From the NCBI RefSeq assembly GCF_003473485.1, contig NC_053042.1, positions 49,873,762-49,937,761 of the forward strand: a stretch of 64,000 nucleotides of DNA, written 5' to 3'. Below, piece by piece: positions 11,689 through 23,024 of the stretch; the first letter of the stretch is position 1; every line of letters starts with the position of its first letter. A program made the position numbers and the translations under genes. The DNA comes from Medicago truncatula (taxonomy: Eukaryota; Streptophyta; Magnoliopsida; Fabales; Fabaceae). Under the pieces are notes generated by a model. It did not search any database, was not told where the DNA came from, and saw only the letters and a list, made by a program, of their open reading frames with translations.

Positions 11689-11999
11689 CAATGAACTAGG
11701 GGTGGCAAATGGATGAATTGGATGGATATGGATTTGGATCCTAATGGATGGATCAAAAAAGGTCCATTAGTCCATTACAATCCATTATTTTTTTTCTTAA
11801 AAAAAAATCATCTAGTCCATCCAATTAGAATAAAGTCCATCCAATCCATCCATTATTAGATTTTAATGGATGGATAATCCATCCGATCCATAAATCAAAG
11901 TGTATAATTTTTTTTAAAGTGTATTATTTTTTTATAGGTGAATTATTTTTTTTTTAAGTGTATTATTTTTTTTGATAGGTGTATTATCAAAAAAACTTA

Positions 12000-12490
12000 T
12001 TACGATCTCTTTTAAAAAAAAAAAACAGTTTATTTATGCAAAACAACTTATTAGGATCTCTTTTGAAAAACAGCTTATTTATGCAAAACAACTTATTATG
12101 ATCTCATTTTCAAAAACAGCTTATTCATGCAAAACAACTTATTCTGATCTCATGTTCAAAAACAGCTTATTCAAAACAGCTTATTTATTAAAAATTGCTT
12201 ATTATGATCTCATTTTCAAAAACAGCTTATTCATGCAAAACAACTTATTTATGCAAAATAGCTTATTTCGATCTCATTTTTAGTAACAGCTTATTCAAAA
12301 CAGCTTAATTATGCAAAATAGCTTATTATGATCTCATTTTTAAAAACAGCTTATTCAAAACAGCTTATTTATGCAAAACAACTTATTTCGATCTCATTTT
12401 CAGAAACAGCTTATTTGAAACAGCTTATTTATGCAAAATAGCTTATTAGGATCTCTTTTAAAAAAAAACAGCTTATTCAAAACAACTTAT
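12000..12490. repeat. Minisatellite inside the hAT element
   Basis: About ten degenerate units built from CAGCTTATTTATGCAAAAC, AACTTATTATGATCTCATTTT and CAAAAACAGCTTATTC. Units vary between about 30 and 60 bp by loss of one word. The plus-strand frame at 11972-12283 is only this repeat translated. Confidence 0.85.
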
Positions 12491-13520
12491 TTATATAATC
12501 AAATTTTAAACCGTGCCAATAATTCATTTAAAATAAAACTATAACGATTAAAAAAGAGTGTGTAATAATTATGTTTAGTATTTTATACCAACAAACTCTT
12601 GCAAGAAAAACTCTCTGCAACAAATGAGTTAATTTTTTTGCTTTCCAAAACACAAATAGTCATTGATAGGTTATTTCATGAAGAATGCAACAGTTGATTA
12701 TATACGCGCTAAACAAAGCTACGTGCCAAAGACTGAAAATTCTTGGCATCTACAAACTCAAATGAATTAGACACTGAATTCAATATCATATGGTCGTGAC
12801 ATGAGTGAAACATAAGACATCTTTATTTGTCTATTCAACAATGCCTAAGAATGCCTGCTTCAAAATCAGTGATAATGAGAAATAGCCCAGCTGAGTGGGC
12901 ATGGACTCCTCACATTGAGCTACAACAGCTTCCTCTGCTATGATCCAGCCTTCGCTATTGGACTTCACTTGTTTAATCTCTTCACAGCAACTCTGAGAAA
13001 ATGAAGACATAAGAACATAACAAGCACAAATATAACCACTATTTGACAACACTGAATTAACCTCTAAAAACAAAACACACTAAATTAAGGCTAACACAGA
13101 GGGATAACAAGGATGGAGAATCAATTATGTTCAGGACAGATGAGTAACTAGCACAACCATTGAAGCATACAAACCCAAAAAGTCTGCTTTCTAATCCCAC
13201 TAAATAAAGAATATGCTTAATATATCTACCAGGAAAACACTATTGCCATTGCCATCTAACAATTTTTCACCACTAAGCCTTATATTCTCAAAATTGTGAA
13301 AGAGCAGGGAAAAATTATGTAGATAAATTTAAAATTTCAGACATACTAAACACAACTAGACCTACTGACCTGCTTCATGTTAAATTCATAGAAGAGAAGC
13401 TTGACAGTTCCTCAACAAATTGAGGACCATCATGAGATATTCCAGCTACAAAAAAGAATTCACTGAATTAAAAAAGGCACATGTTAAATGAAAAAATTAT
13501 AAATAACGAGTTGATAGATA

Positions 13521-14282
13521 CTAACCAGGAGTTCCACAAAGCCAATCATGTGAGCACAATAATGCTTCAACATTTTCTGGCAAAAGAACACTTCTATATT
13601 TATCTAGTATCCGTCCACCTATACTGAATGAGGACTCTGATGCCACTGTTGTAATAGGAATGCTCAAGATATCACGTGCCATCTTAGAAACTTCAGGGTA
13701 TTTACCTTCATTCACTTTCCAATATTCAAGAACATCTAAGTTGGCATATTGATTATGATCAAGTCTCTCTTCATCCAAATAAGTTTGTAAATCAGTCTCT
13801 TTTCTGGAAGGTCCGCACAATTTACTTTGATAATTACTAAAATCTTCTAATTCACTTGAAGGAATGATTGGACTACCTCTATCAGACCTTTGTGAAGATG
13901 AAACACTTAGCTCATTAGAGGACAAGAGATATTCTTGAAAAAAAAGTTTCATCTTATCAAGAATCTCATTAGCAATTTTCACTCCTCCATCATTACCAAA
14001 CAGCTTCACATAGCAGTATTCAACAAACTGTAACTTATATCTAGGATCTAAGATGACCGCAAAAGAAAGAATAACACTGTAACAGCTCCAGTATTTGTCA
14101 AATTTGGTCTTCATGCTTTTGGCCATGCAACATATTTGATCTTGATTAACAGATACATCATGATAAACACATGCAACTTCTTTGAGTTTCATTTGAATTC
14201 TCCATACAGCACTAAAATAAAGGTTTGCAGTTGGATAATTGCTACCTGAGAATAAAGTTGTGATATCATAAAATGGCTTCAA
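13521..14282 (-). pseudogene. hAT transposase, C-terminal block
   Basis: This frame encodes the C-terminal third of a hAT transposase. It includes LKEVACVYHD, AVILDPRYKLQFVEYCY and the hAT dimerisation domain near the end (LDVLEYWKVNEGKYPEVSKM, then SIPITTVASESSFSIGGRIL and LLCSHDWL). The dimerisation signature is well preserved. The frame begins within a 59-bp direct repeat (14231-14289) that also ends the other block, so the coding region is split there. No functional single frame remains. Confidence 0.88.
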
Positions 14283-14523
14283 AAACTCATCAATTGTGAT
14301 ATCTAATTAATGTGGGACTAAATGTTAATAATCATAATTCAAGACGTCTATGTAGTTATGAAATAATTCATCGTATAATTATCGGACATGATTAGCTCAG
14401 CTGTACTAAATAAATAGCTTTGCGTGTCAAAAAGGAAAACTTTGTGCTATCATACACATCAGCAAACGATGAAATAATTTGGAAAAAGTTGCTATGTGAT
14501 GAGAAATAATTTGGAAATAATAA

Positions 14524-15430
14524 TTACAAAGCTAAGTGATGTTGATAGTTTGGATAATTGCTAACTGAGAATAAAGTTGTGATATCATAAAATGGCTTCA
14601 AAAACTCAGCAATAGCTTCTGCCTCAATCCACTCGCTATCCGATAAACTCTCAAAATGAGGATCAATGTCTTGTAGGAGGGAAAATGCGTCCTTTAAACC
14701 AATAGTACTATCAAGCATCAAATAACTGGAATTCCACCTAATAGGCATGTCTTGACGAAGTTGCTTAGAACTTACGTTTGAGAGTTGGTCTAAACAACTT
14801 TTGAACTTTAACTTTCTTGCCTCCGAGCCTCTTATATACTTCACGCACAATCTAATCTTATCCAAAGAACCTTCAATAACTTTTATACCATCATGAACAA
14901 TTAGGTTTAACACGTGTGCCCCACATCGAACATGAAAATATGCCCCACCAGCCATAAGAGAAGTTCCAAATGATGGATGTTTCTTCAAAATATTGACCAT
15001 TGCATCATTATTAGATGCATTATCCAAAGTAAGTGTGAAGATTTTTTTCTCGATACCCCAATCCTTTAAGAGACTTACTAACTTCTCAGCCAAATTAACC
15101 CCGGTATGAGGTGGTGGAAAGTGAAAGAAAGCTAACACTTTTTTCTCCAACTCCCATTTCATATTAACAAAATGGGCAGTCAAGACCATATATTGGTCAG
15201 TATTTATCGCTGACCACAAGTCAGATGTTAAGCAAATTTTCCCTGGGATTGAATGTAAATAGCATTTTAAATTTTCTTTTTCGCTTCTAAACAACTTTAG
15301 AACATCAGCCTTTGCTGTGTTTCTAGAAATCCGCTTAGCATGAGGATGCAAAAAAGAGTGTAAATCATGAATTCCGTCGTGTTCAACAAAGGAAAAAGAA
15401 TAATTGTTCTTGACAATTACCTCAGCAATC
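14524..15430 (-). pseudogene. hAT transposase, central catalytic block
   Basis: The frame contains the conserved central hAT motifs ICLTSDLWSAINTDQYM, FTLTLDNASNNDAMVNIL and HVRCGAHVLNLIV. The open frame extends upstream of the Met at 15351 to about 15430 with family-like sequence (SFSFVEHDGIHDLHSFLHPH). The BED finger expected upstream is absent; 15440-16020 is non-homologous AT-rich DNA. At its 3' end the frame runs into the second copy of a 59-bp direct repeat (14550-14608, FLKPFYDITTLFS) and then a 260-bp unrelated stretch, separating it from the C-terminal block. Confidence 0.87.
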
Positions 15431-16191
15431 TAGGACAAAAACGTTGTCTAAAGAGGTTGTAGCAAAAACTATGACAACAATCATCAGAAAATCTTCAAAC
15501 GTTGTCAAACAAACAACTATGAAAACACTACAAAATCAACTAAGAAAACACAAACAACAACAATCTCAGATAACCCAATTCAGAAAACGCAACAAAATCA
15601 CATTACAATATAATAGAGACTCACAAAGGCATAGAAGAATCGATTTCAAATTTGAAGAGGAAGAATCGAATCGTCGTCGGAATTTGAATCAATAGGAAGT
15701 AGGAACAGAAGAATCGATTTCAGATTTGAAGAGGAAGAATCGAATCGCTGACAATTGCTACATATGTTCACAACGAATTTCAGATTTCAAGAGAAATTTG
15801 GAGAAGAAATTAGGGTTCAGTTTTTAATTTGGGGAAGAAATTAGGGTTGAGTTTTATTTGGGGAAGAAATAAGCTATTTTTTTTTTTTTGGTTACAAATA
15901 AGCTATTCACTATCTAGCTTTTAATTTTTTTAATTGTTTCTTTTTTTTGTTTTAATTTGTTATTTTTTTATTCAAATGATCCATTGGATAAAAAATAAAC
16001 AATAAAAAGTGATCCATTGGATCTTTAAAATCAATTGGATGGACTAGATCCATCCATATTGTTTAATGGATGGATTGGATACAATCCATTAAAAATAAAA
16101 AATGTTTTATGGATGGATTGGATGGATTTTGTAGTGGATGGATCGGATGGATATGGATTTCATGGATCTAATTGCCACCCCTACAATGAAC

Positions 16192-17060
16192 CTTCAAGTT
16201 CTGGGGTCACTACACTAGTGAAAATTACTATGTTGCCCGTAAGTTAGAGAATGATTGTGGGATATTTACAAAAGGACACTTTCACGGCTGAGTCGGATAG
16301 ATAACCAAGTCTACAGAATGTGAGGAACATAGACAAAGTTGTGAATTTTGGTCGTGGTGTATATCTTTGATTAAATTGACGGTTAGCTTGGCAAAATCAC
16401 GATAGACAAGCACGAAGTGAATACCACAGTCGCTCCAAACATGTACATAGCCAAGCTCACTCGGCGTTTTTCCGCTTAGAGATTACTTTAAGATATGATT
16501 GAAAGATGAAGTAAAATTGCAATTAAAAATCTCTTTTTATACTATTTAGTGAGTTGTTGTATAAGTTAAGTTTTTCAAACAAGAGGGGTCATATATGTAT
16601 GTTAATGTTAGTTCTGTTGAATTTTTGGTAGCATGCTTTGATTCAAGCTTGATTTTCTCATTCCTTCTGAACATGGAGCTTTCCAAGCTTTAAAATGAAA
16701 TTGTGTTACACTTTGACAAAATACGAAAATTGATTTTTAACAGACTTACCAAACATATAGTATCTCTGTCTTTGCTGTTGGAGTTTCCAAACAAATGCCA
16801 AAGACACTTGTGAAACTTGTGTTAATAAATAAAAAAATGCTACACCTAAAACAAATTACGTTAATGAATTGAGGACACATTCAGCTCATCTCAACTTGAA
16901 TCCTCCAAAGTCAATGAAGTTCAGCCATGACCAAGCCTTGTGTAGTTAAAGCTCTCACATTGAACAAAGTGAACATTCCTGTCAGCTTCATCATACTGAA
17001 CTAGTCATCTCCATTGAAGCATCATGCAGTTATGTTCCCATATTGAACAAAACGTAGGCT
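16192..17060. other. 3' flank of RH7, no gene seen
   Basis: Non-coding spacer and probably the 3' untranslated part of RH7 near 16900-17060. The part from about 16965 is shared with the decayed RH7 copy at 26645, so the duplication reached beyond the stop codon. Confidence 0.5.
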
Positions 17061-20000
17061 TCACCATTTGTTCCCACCCCAGTTGCCGCCACGACCTCTA
17101 CCACCACCGTTGGAAAATCTATCACTTGAAAATCTACCATTCCTGCCACCACCTGAAAACCTACTACCCCCACCACGACCACCACCATCACCAAATCTAC
17201 CACCTCTTGATTGATCTCTCTGTTGCAGACGTGGCAATTCTTTCAACACCTCTAATCTTACATCTGAGACATTTTCCTTACCTAAAGAACAAATATGACT
17301 GAGTTAAAATATGAAGAAAATAAATAAAAAATGTCTAACTATACTCTTTAAAAGTGATGATTCAAGCGAAATTCTCTACCAGCAAGATATGTATCTAAAT
17401 CTTCAGCTGCTACATCAAAAACAACACCATTTCCATCTGCAGTGATAGTAAGACCTTTCACAGCCTCAACCTTCTCTTCAGGCAAAAACCTCCTCAAGAT
17501 TTTATATGCAAAACTGACAACAGTAGATGAAAGAGCAAGTCAGACAAGTTGAAAGGGTTCCTACAACTAATAATTGTGCAGAGTACATAATGAAACACAG
17601 ACACGCATGCAGAATTATAATATCATGAAAAATAATCCTAGTTTACGTTATACTGATTAAAGTTAAATGTATATGCCATAATTTGTAACCACCAGGGTCT
17701 AGCAAAAGTGGTTGGTGCACAATGTGTGTGAGTGTTATAAATTCCAGATACTGAGTTTAACTGCTACTGATAAAAAAACTGACATAATAAGTTTGTAACC
17801 AAATTCATTTGTAAAGTTCTTACGTTGGGGTAAAGATAGGTTTCTCGTTCTCGAGAAGTAATGTAACATAGTTCTCCATTGAAGAGAGAAGAGATCTTTT
17901 CTTGATCTCAGTATAACCCTGCACATTACACAATAAACCTCTAAAAAAAAATATAAAGAAAAAAAAACATGAAGGATTTGGTATTTTTTTAAAATAATTG
18001 CAAGGAAAAAAATGGAGAAAAAGAGGAAGAAAAATGACTCACAACAGCCTTGGCAAGAGCCTTTGCAAATAAATCAACAACTGATAAACCGGAGTTATTC
18101 AAAAGCTCCTCAGCAGCAGACTTGAATGCAGGAATCACACTGCACTTATGACATATTTTAAGAACAAAATAGGCAAATAAAAACATACATATCTTTATAC
18201 CAAAAGATAAACATACCTATCAGACACCTGCATGATCATTTCTGCAGCTTCTCGGCCAACAGCTTTGGCAATATCATTGGCCTGAGGGGCAGATATATGT
18301 TCAAATTTAACACCTGACTCTCTCTCTATTTTAGGTATATTTGACCTCCTTGGATCATAAAGCATAACAGCAACTCCAGTGTTACCTAAAAATAGAAAGA
18401 AAGAATAAAACATCGTATAGCCCAAAATTTGATAACTGCAATTTAAAACAATAGTAAAATCTCATGGATACCTGCTCTTCCTGTGCGCCCAGAACGATGG
18501 ATATAGGCTTCTACATCCCTTGGAGGTTCACACTAAATCAAGTACAAATATCAGCATACAATGTTGTGATGAATTTAGTAACGATCCATAGTATCGTATG
18601 CATATGCATCAAAAGTACCTGAATAATTAACTGAACGTCGTTAATATCCAGACCCCGTGCTGCCACATTTGTGGCAACTAATGTCATGAATTTCCCATAC
18701 CTGAAGCCAGACAAAGTAACCTGCAAGTGACAGGACAATTTAAGATTAAAAAAAACACAGGAGTGGACAATCAATCTCATCGACATAAATTGAAGAGAAA
18801 AAAAAGAAACACGTCTATAAAGGATACAGAAGTTTCAACTAACAGATACAACAACTATAACAAACTTCATTAATAGCTCACCTCGCGTTGTGCTTGTTGT
18901 ATGTCACCATGGAGAGCTCTTGCTCCAGGCAACAACTCTGCAAGCTGAGATGCTGATTCCTTTGTCTCAGTGAATATAATTGTTCGACCTTCACTGAATT
19001 AGAACAGTGTACCGAAACAATGAAGATTTAAATTCAACAGGAAGATTTATCATATGTGAATATAATCAAAAATCAAATCATTAAATCACCTGCTGTAACA
19101 TCGAATAATGTCTGGGATAAGCTGGGACCTAGCAGCACCAGTACAAGGAAGAATATAATGCCTAACACTGGTACTAGCCTTCATTTTTGTATTTCCAACA
19201 AGGTCAGCAGTTTGCTTATCTTCTTTAAGAAATCTTTTAGCGATCTGGTAAAAATATAAATAAGATAATGTCAAGAAACCCCAAATATAGCATACAATCA
19301 GCATAAAGAAGAAATTATCACATAGAAATATACATTCTTAACCCATTCTGGCAAAGTAGCACTGAATAGAAGTGTCTGAACTTGATCAACATTTTTTACC
19401 TTACCTGCAAAGACATAAATTGTTCAACACACAATTGCTGCAAATTTTGACACTGTTAGCAGTGCCCATGCATTGGGAACAAATAAATAGATAAGTAAAA
19501 ACACACACCTAGAATCAATTCAACATCTTCAACAAAACCCATCCTCAGCATCTCATCTGCTTCATCGAGAACACGAAACTTTAGTTGGCTCAGGTCAATA
19601 CTTCCCCGCACTATATGATCCTACATCAGTGCATTCAACAGTGAAACAATAAAACAATTTCCAAATATTGTCTTAGACACAAAATCTTTCTTCCAATCTA
19701 CCCTTGCACGAATTGATATTCATATCAAGAAAACAGCCACATATAATCAACTAGTAAAAAAGGGCAACCCGGTACACTAAAGCTCCCGCATACGCAGGGT
19801 CCGGGAAGGGGTCCCACCATTTGGTGTATTGTACGCAGTCTTACCCTGTTTTTTACACAAGAGGCTGTTTCCAAGACTTGAACCCGTGACATTTCAGTCA
19901 CATGACAACAACTTTACCAGTTGAGCCAAGGTTACCCCTCGTATAATCAACTAGTATGACAGCAATTACCTTTATGCGGCCCGGTGTGCCAATGACAATA

Positions 20001-21178
20001 TCGACACCTCTCTCAAGCTTGATTTCTTGAGCTTTATATGGAGCTCCTCCATATAAACAACAAGAAGTCAATCCCATTGCCCCACCATAAACTTCAAAAT
20101 CAGCATTCACCTAATGCACAACACCCCACACACAGTAAGCAACTGAATAACATTCAGCAAGCAATGCAAGCACAATTACAAATTGTGGTTGTAGCTACCT
20201 GACAGGCCAACTCCCTCGTAGGTAAAAGCACAAGAACACTTGGTTTCGGAGGCCCTCCATAGCCCCCCTTCCTTGATTCTCTTGCATTGCCATTCGTTTC
20301 TTTTGTTTTGGCGTTTGTTTCTTTTGCTTTGCCATTTGTTACAGATTCTAATATGGGCAATACAAAGGCAAGAGTTTTACCCTGCAGATTCACAAAAGTA
20401 GACAATTCGGATCAAATAAGGGTCTGTTTGTATTGACTTTTGGTTTATCTACTGGTATAAGCACTTGCGAGATTGTTAGAGAGAGCTTATGAAAACGGTT
20501 TATGACAGAATTTGGCTTTATTTTATCTCTTGTTATAGAAAAGGCTTATACATAGGTATTCATATGATAAGCATTTATATTGTTGATGTTTAATCATGTT
20601 ATTTATCCAAACATGTGAAAAGCAGAAAAAACAATTATGCAGCCACAAAATCAAATAATCACATTCCTCTCATGAAAGACTAATTAATTAATGATGCACT
20701 TCCAACTATAATACATCAGGACAAAATGGACTGAAATTACACACAACTTTAGCAATTTTATGATAAATAACCACAAAACATTGATACAAACACTCGACAT
20801 GACACTTATACTGACAGATTGTCATCGGACACGCCTTCAATATAAAATGTCAATGAATGCTATAGATAAAGAAAGGGAAAAGAAATAAAGAGAATGACAC
20901 CTGACCTGACCAGTGCGAGCTCTACCAACCAAATCACAACCTTGAAGAATGATATCAAAAGTCATAGCCTGAATAGGAAACAATGACTCAATTCCCTTTT
21001 CCTTCAACTTTTCTCTCAACGGCTCCGATATCTTAAATTTAGAAATCCCATTGGGATCCTCCACCTTGTTTTCCATTACTACAAATTCTTCTTCAGACTT
21101 TGCTTTTTTCTTCTTATTCTTCTTTTCTTTATCCAACTCTAAACTATTCTCATTATCGTCTCCATTGGTCGTCGTCAT
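17061..21178 (-). CDS. RH7: DEAD-box ATP-dependent RNA helicase 7 (RNA helicase II/Gu type)
   Basis: ATP-dependent RNA helicase, by family a nucleolar/chloroplast RNA-structure remodeller. Fourteen exons: 21178-20906, 20381-20199, 20110-19970, 19620-19509, 19404-19334, 19244-19090, 18993-18882, 18720-18619, 18532-18472, 18385-18217, 18139-18043, 17918-17824, 17513-17380, 17281-17061. All borders are GT-AG and phases agree, giving 641 residues. Motifs in order: Q motif FPIQ (Q70), I ARTGQGKT (87-94), Ia PTRELACQV, Ib TPGRI, II DEAD (218-221), III SAT (251-253), [33 protein letters not shown] (about 393-402). Then comes the GUCT domain (about 455-560, LLTS-like [11 protein letters not shown]) and an RGG/Gly-rich RNA-binding tail ending NWGGNKW. 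All catalytic motifs are intact. The start is the first ATG after an in-frame TAG; the Lys-rich leader is shorter than usual (see findings). Confidence 0.94.
19757..19941 (-). mobile_element. Au-type SINE in RH7 intron 3
   Basis: Read on the minus strand it has a tRNA-like head with A-box TTGGCTCAACTGGTAA and B-box GGGTTCAAGTC, then the Au-SINE body (GTAAGACTGCGTACAATA, CGGACCCTGCG, GGGAGCTTTAGTG) and a short T tail. It is flanked by an exact 15-bp target duplication TATAATCAACTAGTA (19742-19756 and 19942-19956). It lies between RH7 exons 3 and 4, in the same orientation as the gene. Confidence 0.92.
20421..20614. mobile_element. MITE in RH7 intron 1 (GTTTGG family)
   Basis: The ends are GGTCTGTTTGTATTGAC and TTATCCAAACATG, a short inverted repeat. 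The body words GTTTATCTACTGG, AAGCAC and TTTATTTTATCTCTTGTTATA recur in the ATS3 intron element at 24410-24690, so they are one family. Confidence 0.6.
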
Positions 21179-21197
21179 TGTCTATAACATGGAAGCC

Positions 21198-21335
21198 TTA
21201 CGCTTCTTCTTCTTGTTCTTCGTCTTCTTCGAAACCACATCTGGATGTTTTCTTGTTGTTCTTTTCTGAGATTGAACCTTCTGGTTCGGTTTGAGATTGG
21301 GTTTTTTTCTTGTTACGTTTAGATTCAGCAGACAT
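21198..21335 (-). other. Upstream ORF / displaced N-terminal leader of RH7
   Basis: An ATG at 21335 opens a 45-codon frame (MSAESKRNKKK..., ending in an acidic EEDEEQEEEA run and TAA). It is out of frame with the RH7 start by one base. In the RH7 frame the same DNA reads through a Lys-rich stretch ending KNKKKKRKAS before a TAG two codons ahead of the RH7 ATG. It may be an upstream ORF, or the family's normal Lys-rich leader disrupted by an indel near the A-run at about 21307-21313. Confidence 0.5.
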
Positions 21336-21339
21336 GGCG

Positions 21340-21689
21340 GCTTAGTGAGGTGTAAAATGTGGAGAAGAAAGAGGAGTGATGATCCTTGCCTTGCGTTGGA
21401 AACATTCTTCAAATCCAAATATATATACTTGTTTTCTTCTTATAACAATCTTTTTTGTCGGGTACTCAAATCCGTTAACTAAATAATTGTCGCTTTATTT
21501 TTTATTCTTTATTTCATTTTCAAAATATTTAATTATTTTCCTCAATATATATATACTCATTAATCCTTAAAAAAAATCTCTATTGATAAAATTTGAGGTG
21601 TTTAGAGATTATTTAGGCCCACTCATTGTTACATTATCGTGTCTTTTTCTACAAGTATGAGAATTAAGAGTACGATTAAATTTGACCGT
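21340..21689. promoter_or_regulatory. Presumed RH7 promoter / 5' leader region
   Basis: Immediate upstream region of RH7 by position. No decisive core-promoter element was picked out by eye. No other gene is seen. Confidence 0.3.
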
Positions 21690-21706
21690 TCACAATGGTT
21701 CAATTT

Positions 21707-21873
21707 TTTTTTGTAAACAGGATATCCTCTACAGGTAACTATAGGGAGAAATCCTTCAAACTTTGTGGAGCGTAATAGTTTTACTCTGCTGCATATTTAA
21801 TGCTGGATTCGAACCCAAAATCGTAGTTAATCTAAAAGAGACATGTGTCATATCCCATGTAAGCGTTCTTTGC
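21707..21873 (-). mobile_element. tRNA-derived SINE with perfect B-box
   Basis: Flanked by a 17-bp direct repeat, TCACAATGGTTCAATTT at 21690-21706 and TCACAATGATTCAATTT at 21874-21890 (one mismatch). On the minus strand it carries the canonical B-box GGTTCGAATCC and finishes in an A-rich tail (T-run at 21705-21711 on the plus strand). The A-box is not clear. The family is different from both the Au SINE and the SINEs at 7.4 and 8.9 kb. Confidence 0.72.
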
Positions 21874-21890
21874 TCACAATGATTCAATTT

Positions 21891-23024
21891 GGTTCCTCAA
21901 AAAATTAAAAATAAACCCAAATTAGTTTCAAACGTTTTTATATGAAAGACAAATTAATCTCTGACTCATTATTACAAAGTGACTAATTTTTCTCCAAATT
22001 AATAATATTAGAGGCTAATTTGGTATTATTTTTTTGTCGAAGACTAAATTGAACGAGAAGAAACAAATTATATATATCTTAACTCATTAATTTAAGCATT
22101 TGAAACGATCATATGCCAAAATGTTCATTTCTAAAGTCAAGAATCTTCTTATTTGACGCACGTAGGACACTAAGTGTGACTAGCTCTTTCAACCAAAATT
22201 GAGAAAATATAGTTAACAGGATAACAAAAAAAATAACATGAAAAATTAAGTTACAAAGGCTGTAACTGGATTTTATTTTACTTTTTTCAAAGGCAAAATC
22301 CTCAACAGACAAGTAACAAATTTCCCAACTTTGATGTAAATTTGACAAAACTACATGGCACCATATGAATTTTGAAAAAGCTATACTTCATAGATTCAAC
22401 AAAATCATAATGTCACCTTAATTTTGTCAAATTACGGTCAATCCAAAAATGCACTGTTTCATTAATATCACCATCACGTTCATTTCACGTTGGGATGCAA
22501 GAAAATCAAATTATGTGCCTAAAAGATGTTATTAAAATCGTTTTGATTTCCGAAAAGCTTCTGCTTCCGAAAAGGAAGAACAAATTTGATTAACAAATTG
22601 TAATGAGAAAAACTCAAATAAAACATATCTACTCAACTTAGTAACAATTTTGATTAACTCCAAGTCTCCAACCCGTGCAGAAGCATATCAGTAATCCATG
22701 TCTATCTCTATGATAATCGGCAAACCATTGTCCATTAATATATATGAAAATATCAAACTCTACTTTTGTGTTACACCAAATTAACCTTTGTCTAACTCAT
22801 CTTCATATCCTATGAAACATAAATTGCATTTTTCTGTGCCATAATTTATCAAAGTTTTATCATAAAACAAAGAATTTGAAAAGGAACTGGAAAGCCACAT
22901 AATAAGTAATTAACCAACATGACCATCGGTTTTCAACATCTTGTGTCTCTACTTCTGCATACAATACTTAACTACAAAGTTTCGCGGTTACAAGTATAGG
23001 AAATGTATGGGAAAGTACATAAAC
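21891..23024. other. Intergenic spacer, RH7 to ATS3, no gene
   Basis: AT-rich DNA between the RH7 5' flank and the ATS3 3' end. The frame at 22109-22348 on the minus strand has no recognisable domain and poor composition, so it is not called. Confidence 0.5.

Larger units (their letters stand above)
11697..16183 (-). mobile_element. hAT DNA transposon, 4.5 kb, with damaged transposase
   Basis: The termini are TAGGGGTGGCAA at 11697 and TTGCCACCCCTA ending at 16183. They are flanked by an exact 8-bp duplication CAATGAAC at 11689-11696 and 16184-16191, the size expected for hAT. Subterminal regions at both ends are dense in the hexamer-like word GGATGGAT / ATCCATCC, typical of transposase-binding repeats. 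The minus strand carries a RICESLEEPER-type transposase in two disconnected blocks (13521-14282 and 14524-15430). The N-terminal BED zinc finger is missing. A 45-bp minisatellite fills 12000-12490. The element can be inferred non-autonomous today but probably derives from an autonomous one. Confidence 0.92.

Noticed and set aside
12831-13073. 80-codon minus-strand frame inside the hAT element
   Set aside because: No recognisable domain; it lies downstream of the transposase and could be its untranslated region or captured DNA, but nothing supports a protein.
15444-15695. 83-codon plus-strand Gln/Lys-rich frame
   Set aside because: Lies in the non-homologous AT-rich part of the hAT element where the transposase N-terminus would be; composition only, no domain.
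17024-17302. 92-codon plus-strand His-rich frame
   Set aside because: Antisense of the Gly/Arg-rich RGG tail of RH7.
19757-19941. tRNA gene
   Set aside because: A- and B-boxes are present but the sequence does not fold as a full cloverleaf and continues into the Au SINE body with target duplications.
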